Shown piece by piece: positions 1 to 3,491 of a stretch of DNA of 5,713 bases. This DNA is from Gammaproteobacteria bacterium (GTDB lineage: Bacteria > Pseudomonadota > Gammaproteobacteria > Methylococcales > Methylomonadaceae): the NCBI GenBank assembly GCA_024511045.1, contig JANEMG010000138.1, forward strand, positions 1 to 5,713, written 5' to 3'. The notes under the pieces are model-generated. The model made no database searches, was not told the origin of the DNA, and worked only from the letters and a program-made list of their open reading frames with translations. Position numbers and translations under genes: made by a program. The first letter of the stretch is position 1, and the number at the start of each line of letters is the position of its first letter.

Positions 1-1031
1 GCTATACCCGGGCAATTGACGGCGTGGATGTGGTGGTGGTGTCCGATTATGGCAAAGGCACGCTGTCTGCCGTGGAAAAGTTCATTGCCTTGGCAAGAAC
101 GCAGAACAAGTCGGTTCTGGTGGACCCCAAGGGTACCGATTTCGGCATTTATCAGCATGCCACTGTCATTACGCCTAATTTCAGCGAATTCGAGTCGGTG
201 GTTGGTCCTTGCCGGGATCAGCAGCAGATCGTCGACAAAGGCAGACATCTGATGTCACTGCTGGACCTGCATGCCCTGCTGATAACCCGGGGGGAGCATG
301 GCATGACCTTACTCTCTGAAGAAGATGAGCCGCTGCATCTGCCTACCCATGCCCAGGAAGTCTTCGATGTCACCGGGGCCGGTGATACCGTCATTTCGGT
401 GCTGGCGGCGGCGCTGGGAGCCAAGGCTTCTTTGCCCGAAGCCACCACGCTGGCGAATATCGGTGCAGGCATCGTGGTCGCCAAGCTGGGCACGGCCGCG
501 ATCACTGTCCAGGAATTCGCCTATGCACTCAGCCGCCAGCGGGCGCCGCAGCATGGTGTGCTGGAAGTGGACGATCTGCTTGCGGCGATGCAGAATGCAC
601 GTCAGGAAGGCGAAAAAATTGTCGCCACCAATGGTTGTTTCGATATCCTGCATCCAGGACATATCCGCTATCTGCAGCAGGCCAGGGCCCTGGGAGATCG
701 TCTGGTGGTGCTGGTCAACAGCGACGCTTCGGTGCGGCGCCTGAAGGGAGCGGACAGGCCGGTCAACAGCCTGGAGCAGCGTATGGAAATGCTCGCGGCA
801 CTGGAGTGCGTGGACTGGGTGGTGAGTTTCGATGATGACACCCCGCGGGAACTCATCTGCCGACTGCTGCCCGATATTCTGGTCAAAGGCGGCGACTACC
901 AGGAAATCGAATCCATCGCCGGGCATGATTGTGTACTGGCCAATGGTGGCGAAGTGAAGATTCTGCCTTTCGTTGCCGGGCATTCGACGACTGGCATCAT
1001 TCAGGCCATCAAGGGCGCTGCTGATGACTGA
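1..1031 (+). CDS. hldE: Bifunctional heptose-7-phosphate kinase / heptose-1-phosphate adenylyltransferase, 5'-truncated
   Basis: HldE makes ADP-heptose for the LPS inner core in the cytoplasm. Its N-terminal PfkB/ribokinase-type domain phosphorylates D-glycero-D-manno-heptose 7-phosphate at C1. Its C-terminal nucleotidyltransferase domain, after a phosphatase (GmhB) step, adenylylates heptose 1-phosphate. The frame is open from base 3 (first residues YTRAIDG), so the gene enters from the left and the GTG at 24 is internal. Seen: VDPKGTDF near 120-143; the PfkB signature DVTGAGDT at 366-389 with the presumed catalytic Asp at 384-386; and the nucleotidyltransferase segment TNGCFDILHPGH at 627-662 with its HxGH motif at 651-662. 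Further on come NSDAS, RLKG, VKGGDY and the C-terminal STTGII. About 342 residues are present against about 477 in E. coli HldE, so roughly 135 N-terminal residues are missing. No disruption is visible in the part shown. The stop overlaps the start of ubiA, suggesting co-transcription. Confidence 0.97.
   Translation, partial: YTRAIDGVDVVVVSDYGKGTLSAVEKFIALARTQNKSVLVDPKGTDFGIYQHATVITPNFSEFESVVGPCRDQQQIVDKGRHLMSLLDLHALLITRGEHGMTLLSEEDEPLHLPTHAQEVFDVTGAGDTVISVLAAALGAKASLPEATTLANIGAGIVVAKLGTAAITVQEFAYALSRQRAPQHGVLEVDDLLAAMQNARQEGEKIVATNGCFDILHPGHIRYLQQARALGDRLVVLVNSDASVRRLKGADRPVNSLEQRMEMLAALECVDWVVSFDDDTPRELICRLLPDILVKGGDYQEIESIAGHDCVLANGGEVKILPFVAGHSTTGIIQAIKGAADD
1011..1015 (+). promoter_or_regulatory. 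Ribosome binding site of ubiA
   Basis: AAGGG lies within the last codons of hldE, 8 bases before the ATG at 1024. It supports the ATG over the in-frame TTG at 973 as the ubiA start. Confidence 0.5.
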
Positions 1032-1899
1032 AGGCTATCTTTACGACCGATTGCGGCAATACTGGCTGTTGATGCGCTTCGACCGCCCCATCGGTATTCT
1101 CATCCTGCTCTGGCCGGCCCTGTGGGCGCTTTGGATAGCCGGTAATGGCAATCCGGATCCGCTGGTTATGACGGTGATCTGTCTGGGCGTGGTGCTGATG
1201 CGGGCGGCAGGCTGCGTGATCAACGATTACGCTGACCGGGACTTCGATCCCCATGTCCAGCGTACCCGTCAGCGGCCTATCGCCGCAGGCAAGGTGTCGC
1301 CGAAAGAGGCTTTGCTATTGTTCTCGGTACTGTGCCTGACGGCCTTTGCCTTGGTTCTGTTGCTGAACAGGCTGACCATCCTGTTGTCCTTTGGCGGCGC
1401 TTTTCTGGCTGCCAGCTATCCCTTCATGAAACGTTATACGCATTTGCCGCAGGCCTATCTGGGCATTGCTTTCGGCTGGGCCGTGCCCATGGCCTTCGCG
1501 GCCCAGAGCAACGCTATTCCCGCGGTGGCCTGGGTCATGTATCTGGCCGTGGTGCTCTGGGCGATGGTCTATGACACCATGTACGCCATGGTCGACAAGG
1601 AGGATGATTTGAAGATCGGCGTGAAATCGATCGCCATTCTGTTCGGCTCCAGGGATCGGGAAATCATCGCTGTGCTGCAGTCGATTATCATTGCACTGCT
1701 GCTTGCCGTTGGGTCGATGCAGTCGCTGGGCTGGATCTATTATGCCGGTATCGGCGCTGCTGCCGGCCTGTTCGTATATCAGCAGAAATTGATCTTCAGG
1801 CGTGACAAAGCCGATTGTTTCAAGGCTTTTTTGAACAGCAACTGGTTCGGTCTGGTGGTTTTTCTGGGGTTGCTTGGGCATTACTGGCTGGCAGGGTAA
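1024..1899 (+). CDS. ubiA: 4-hydroxybenzoate polyprenyltransferase
   Basis: UbiA is an integral inner-membrane prenyltransferase that attaches the polyprenyl tail to 4-hydroxybenzoate, the first membrane step of ubiquinone synthesis. The ATG at 1024 gives 291 residues, close to E. coli UbiA (290), and begins MTEGYLYDRLRQYW. A TTG at 973 would add 17 residues with no family support. AAGGG at 1011-1015 sits 8 bases before the ATG as a plausible ribosome binding site. Both Asp-rich Mg-diphosphate motifs are present: NDYADRDFD at residues 67-75, followed by the RTRQRP stretch, and DTMYAMVDKEDD at residues 184-195, followed by IGVKSIAILFG. Between and after them lie long hydrophobic segments consistent with the usual 8-9 membrane helices. 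It overlaps hldE by 8 bases (ATGACTGA), so translational coupling is likely. The chorismate lyase gene ubiC, adjacent to ubiA in many gammaproteobacteria, is not in view. Confidence 0.97.
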   Translation: MTEGYLYDRLRQYWLLMRFDRPIGILILLWPALWALWIAGNGNPDPLVMTVICLGVVLMRAAGCVINDYADRDFDPHVQRTRQRPIAAGKVSPKEALLLFSVLCLTAFALVLLLNRLTILLSFGGAFLAASYPFMKRYTHLPQAYLGIAFGWAVPMAFAAQSNAIPAVAWVMYLAVVLWAMVYDTMYAMVDKEDDLKIGVKSIAILFGSRDREIIAVLQSIIIALLLAVGSMQSLGWIYYAGIGAAAGLFVYQQKLIFRRDKADCFKAFLNSNWFGLVVFLGLLGHYWLAG

Positions 1900-1930
1900 T
1901 GGCGGGAAAATTCTGTGAGGTGTTGGCGGC

Positions 1931-1940
1931 TGACCGGTCA
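1931..1940. repeat. Perfect 10-base palindrome in the convergent gap
   Basis: TGACCGGTCA is a perfect palindrome in the gap between ubiA and the convergent DUF2784 gene. Flanking TGGC (1924-1927) and GCCA (1943-1946) could extend it into an imperfect hairpin with an internal loop. A seven-base T run at about 1988-1994 lies some 40 bases beyond, too far for a classical intrinsic terminator. I see no better terminator in 1900-2026. It could be a weak terminator element, a protein site, or chance. Confidence 0.3.
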
Positions 1941-2026
1941 TTGCCAGCAGGTCGGGAAATTTATCAGGAGTGCGGTTGTTTTATCTGTTTTTTTGACTCA
2001 ATGGCAGCGGATCAATAGAACGGCAT

Positions 2027-2389
2027 TCAATCTGCTCGGGAAGCACGTTGTTTCATGAACAGCGCGCCATAGATAAAGACATTCAGCAGCACCACGATGA
2101 CGCCCAGGGCGATTTGAATTTCCCGGGTCAGGCCGCCGGGATAGATGATCGGCAGCAGATAGTGCTCTATGAAGCCTGAAGAATAGCCGCCCTGTTCTTT
2201 GCTACGGAGCAGGTTTTCCAGTCTGGTCAGCGGACAAATCCATCTGCCGAATTCAAGCAACGCTCCCCACAGCGCCGCCGGCAGATGCAGCCAAGCCAGT
2301 TTTTTCCACTTCCAGACCAGAAAACCGCCAAACACGACGAACAGGAAGTGCAGCAGGACGAGCAAATCGGCGCTCAGCAGTTTCAGCAT
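2027..2389 (-). CDS. DUF2784 family small membrane protein
   Basis: A 120-residue protein of unknown function that matches, from memory, the DUF2784 family of small bacterial membrane proteins. Hydrophobic segments lie at about residues 5-26, 31-50 and 91-112, suggesting three membrane spans. Hallmark stretches are WLHLPAALWGALLEF (33-47), CPLTRLEN (52-59) and FIEHYLLPIIYP (73-84), with the last two in a polar loop of about 40 residues. The C-terminus is short and charged (KQRASRAD). The ATG at 2389 is the only usable start, because the frame has a TAA ten bases upstream. There is no clear Shine-Dalgarno sequence. It follows purN on the same strand after 69 bases, so it may share purN's transcript, and it converges on ubiA. 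No enzymatic motif is visible and I assign no role. Confidence 0.85.
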   Translation of the reverse strand: MLKLLSADLLVLLHFLFVVFGGFLVWKWKKLAWLHLPAALWGALLEFGRWICPLTRLENLLRSKEQGGYSSGFIEHYLLPIIYPGGLTREIQIALGVIVVLLNVFIYGALFMKQRASRAD

Positions 2390-2421
2390 GCCATCGTTTT
2401 ATGTTTCGATTGAAAGCCTAG

Positions 2422-2451
2422 CCGGCTTCGAGATTGAATGGCACAAGCCGG
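2422..2451. repeat. Inverted repeat between purN and the DUF2784 gene
   Basis: CCGGCTT (2422-2428) and AAGCCGG (2445-2451) are perfect 7-base inverted copies separated by 16 bases, just downstream of the purN stop on the minus strand. An overlapping alternative, AAGCC/GGCTT with a five-base loop, lies at about 2414-2428. There is no T run after either arm. It could form an RNA hairpin that attenuates read-through or protects the purN mRNA end, but chance is possible in such GC-rich sequence. Confidence 0.3.
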
Positions 2452-2458
2452 TCCTCGT

Positions 2459-3055
2459 TCAGGCCGGCAGCGTGATTTCCCCGGAAATGATTTTGCGCAA
2501 GGTATCCACGTACAATCTGCCTTCCAGTTGCTTTATTTTTTCCCGTAAACTTGCCACAGTTTCACCGCTTTCCAGTGTTACCTGCTGCTGATTGAGGACC
2601 GGACCCTGGTCGTATTCTGCAGTAACGATGTGTACCGACGCACCGGATACTGTTTCTTTGTTGTTGATGACGGCCCTGTGTACCCGGTCGCCATACATGC
2701 CCCGGCCACCGAATTTCGGCAGCAGTGCAGGGTGTATGTTCAGTATTCTGTTCCGGTAGGCCTTCAGCGTGATGGGGCCCAGTAGTTTCATATAGCCGGA
2801 CAGCATCACCAGGTCGACAGCATGTTTTTTCAAGGCAGCGCAGATGGCATGGTCCAGTAATTCGGGGTCGGGGTGGGTCTTGCCGCTGAGGTGATAGCGG
2901 GGAATGTTGTGGCGTTTGGCGATGGCAAATGCCGCGGCATCTTCATTGTTGCAGATCAAAATTGCAGCGCTGGCTTCCAGGCCATTGTCCATGGCCTGGA
3001 GAATGGCGCGCATGCCGGACCCACCGTGAGATGCCAGGAAGCCTATGTTGAGCAT
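2459..3055 (-). CDS. purN: Phosphoribosylglycinamide formyltransferase (GAR transformylase)
   Basis: PurN transfers the formyl group of 10-formyltetrahydrofolate to glycinamide ribonucleotide, the third step of de novo purine synthesis, in the cytoplasm. The 198-residue product has the family layout: an N-terminal phosphate-binding region FLASHGGSGMRAIL (residues 6-19), LSGYMKLL (85-92), the catalytic segment ILNIHPALLPK (104-114) with Asn106 and His108 at the E. coli numbering, and VTAEYDQGPVL (144-154) with Asp149 matching E. coli Asp144. After the catalytic segment it has FGGRGMYGDRVHRAV (115-129), where E. coli PurN has a shorter YPGLHTHRQAL. This is a known variant in other PurN branches. 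The ATG at 3055 is the only start before an upstream in-frame TAA (3085-3083), although no good Shine-Dalgarno is visible. purM, commonly adjacent, is absent; the downstream neighbour is a DUF2784 gene. A related formyltransferase is a minor alternative. Confidence 0.93.
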   Translation of the reverse strand: MLNIGFLASHGGSGMRAILQAMDNGLEASAAILICNNEDAAAFAIAKRHNIPRYHLSGKTHPDPELLDHAICAALKKHAVDLVMLSGYMKLLGPITLKAYRNRILNIHPALLPKFGGRGMYGDRVHRAVINNKETVSGASVHIVTAEYDQGPVLNQQQVTLESGETVASLREKIKQLEGRLYVDTLRKIISGEITLPA

Positions 3056-3256
3056 ATGACGTGTTGATTGTTTTGCACGGAGTTATGCAAGGGTTTTTTG
3101 CTGTTGTAACGATTCCGGACGAAAAATCTCTTTCTACAGTGTATGGGCAGCCACTTAACGCAATAGAACAGAACCTGCTGATAGGAACATTGATGTCCGC
3201 TGATGTGTTTGATGCCCACAGAAAAAAATGCCTGACGAAGTTGCATAGGTGAAAAT

Positions 3257-3320
3257 CGCTTTCCTGATCTTCCTGAAAGGCGAAGGAGTTTTGTGAACCC
3301 GGTCATTCGCCATTGAATGA
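3257..3320. repeat. Cluster of overlapping small inverted repeats
   Basis: Three pairings share bases. CGCTTTC (3257-3263) pairs with GAAAGGCG (3275-3282) apart from one bulge. GGCGAA (3279-3284) pairs with TTCGCC (3306-3311). TCATTC (3303-3308) pairs with GAATGA (3315-3320). GGCG can therefore pair upstream or downstream but not both. A Shine-Dalgarno-like GAAGGAG (3282-3288) precedes a GTG at 3293 that opens only seven codons. No plus-strand gene follows, so a leader function is doubtful. Confidence 0.3.
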
Positions 3321-3413
3321 AAATTGCTGGGTAATTCTACTACAGTTTTGATTTTCAGGTGGAATCGGAAGAATTGTCAATACTGCTGGTGGATTGTATT
3401 ACCCCCCTCAGCA

Positions 3414-3440
3414 TGAAGTGGTCGACACTTTTTCGGACAC
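3414..3440. mobile_element. Possible solitary IS3-family terminal sequence
   Basis: The 27 bases begin TGAAGTGGTCGACAC and end TTTTTCGGACAC. From memory, several IS3-family insertion sequences have ends that start with TGA and finish with a short A/T tract and GGACAC. No second inverted copy and no transposase are present, so at most this is a remnant or a solo end. The resemblance is by eye only. Confidence 0.25.
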
Positions 3441-3447
3441 ATCGTGC

Positions 3448-3475
3448 TTCACCGGCCCGTGGCCGAGCCGGTGAA
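3448..3475 (-). terminator. Hairpin after the surface-protein gene, possible terminator
   Basis: TTCACCGGC (3448-3456) and GCCGGTGAA (3467-3475) form a perfect 9-base stem with a 10-base loop, 17 bases past the stop codon of the minus-strand gene. CGGCC/GGCCG (3453-3457, 3461-3465) offers an alternative tighter stem. No T run follows on either strand, so it is not a canonical intrinsic terminator, but its position at the gene end suggests a role in transcript termination or mRNA stability. Confidence 0.4.
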
Positions 3476-3491
3476 AATGATAACAGTGTTG

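Larger units (their letters stand above)
3056..3491. other. Gene-free stretch upstream of purN and downstream of the surface-protein gene
   Basis: About 435 bases with no recognisable gene. It must hold the purN promoter on the minus strand, but I find only a poor candidate (CATAAC at 3087-3082 and TTACAA at 3109-3104, 16 bases apart). An inverted pair TTGCA (3073-3077) / TGCAA (3086-3090) overlaps that candidate -10. Small inverted repeats lie at 3257-3320, an insertion-sequence-like 27-mer at 3414-3440 and a 9-base hairpin at 3448-3475. A 63-codon plus-strand frame (3061-3252) resembles nothing I know. The sequence is more AT-rich than the flanking genes. Confidence 0.5.

Noticed and set aside
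309..983. 224-codon open frame antisense to hldE
   Set aside because: It is antisense to a well-supported gene, its His/Gln-rich composition resembles no known family, and it is typical of a shadow frame in GC-rich coding DNA.
973..1023. TTG-initiated 17-residue extension of UbiA
   Set aside because: It lies wholly within hldE coding sequence and makes the protein longer than the family; the ATG at 1024 has a ribosome site and gives the expected length.
1315..1941. 208-codon open frame antisense to ubiA
   Set aside because: Same reasoning: rich in His, Gln and Pro with no recognisable motif, opposite strong ubiA motifs.
3073..3090. TTGCA-N8-TGCAA as a PurR-type operator for purN
   Set aside because: The half-sites do not match the PurR operator I know (GCAAACGTTTGC-like), and a 5-base pair with an 8-base spacer is expected by chance.
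3082..3109. Sigma70 promoter for purN
   Set aside because: The -10 matches only 4 of 6 and the -35 only 3 of 6, which is too weak to report as a promoter, though the position is plausible.
3061..3252. 63-codon plus-strand frame divergent from purN
   Set aside because: It starts with GTG, lacks a ribosome site, resembles nothing known and shows no domain pattern. It could be a decayed remnant but is not supportable as a gene.
3043..3306. 87-codon minus-strand frame overlapping the purN start
   Set aside because: It overlaps purN in another frame, has no recognisable domain, and its Arg/Lys/Asn/Cys mixture looks like translated non-coding DNA.
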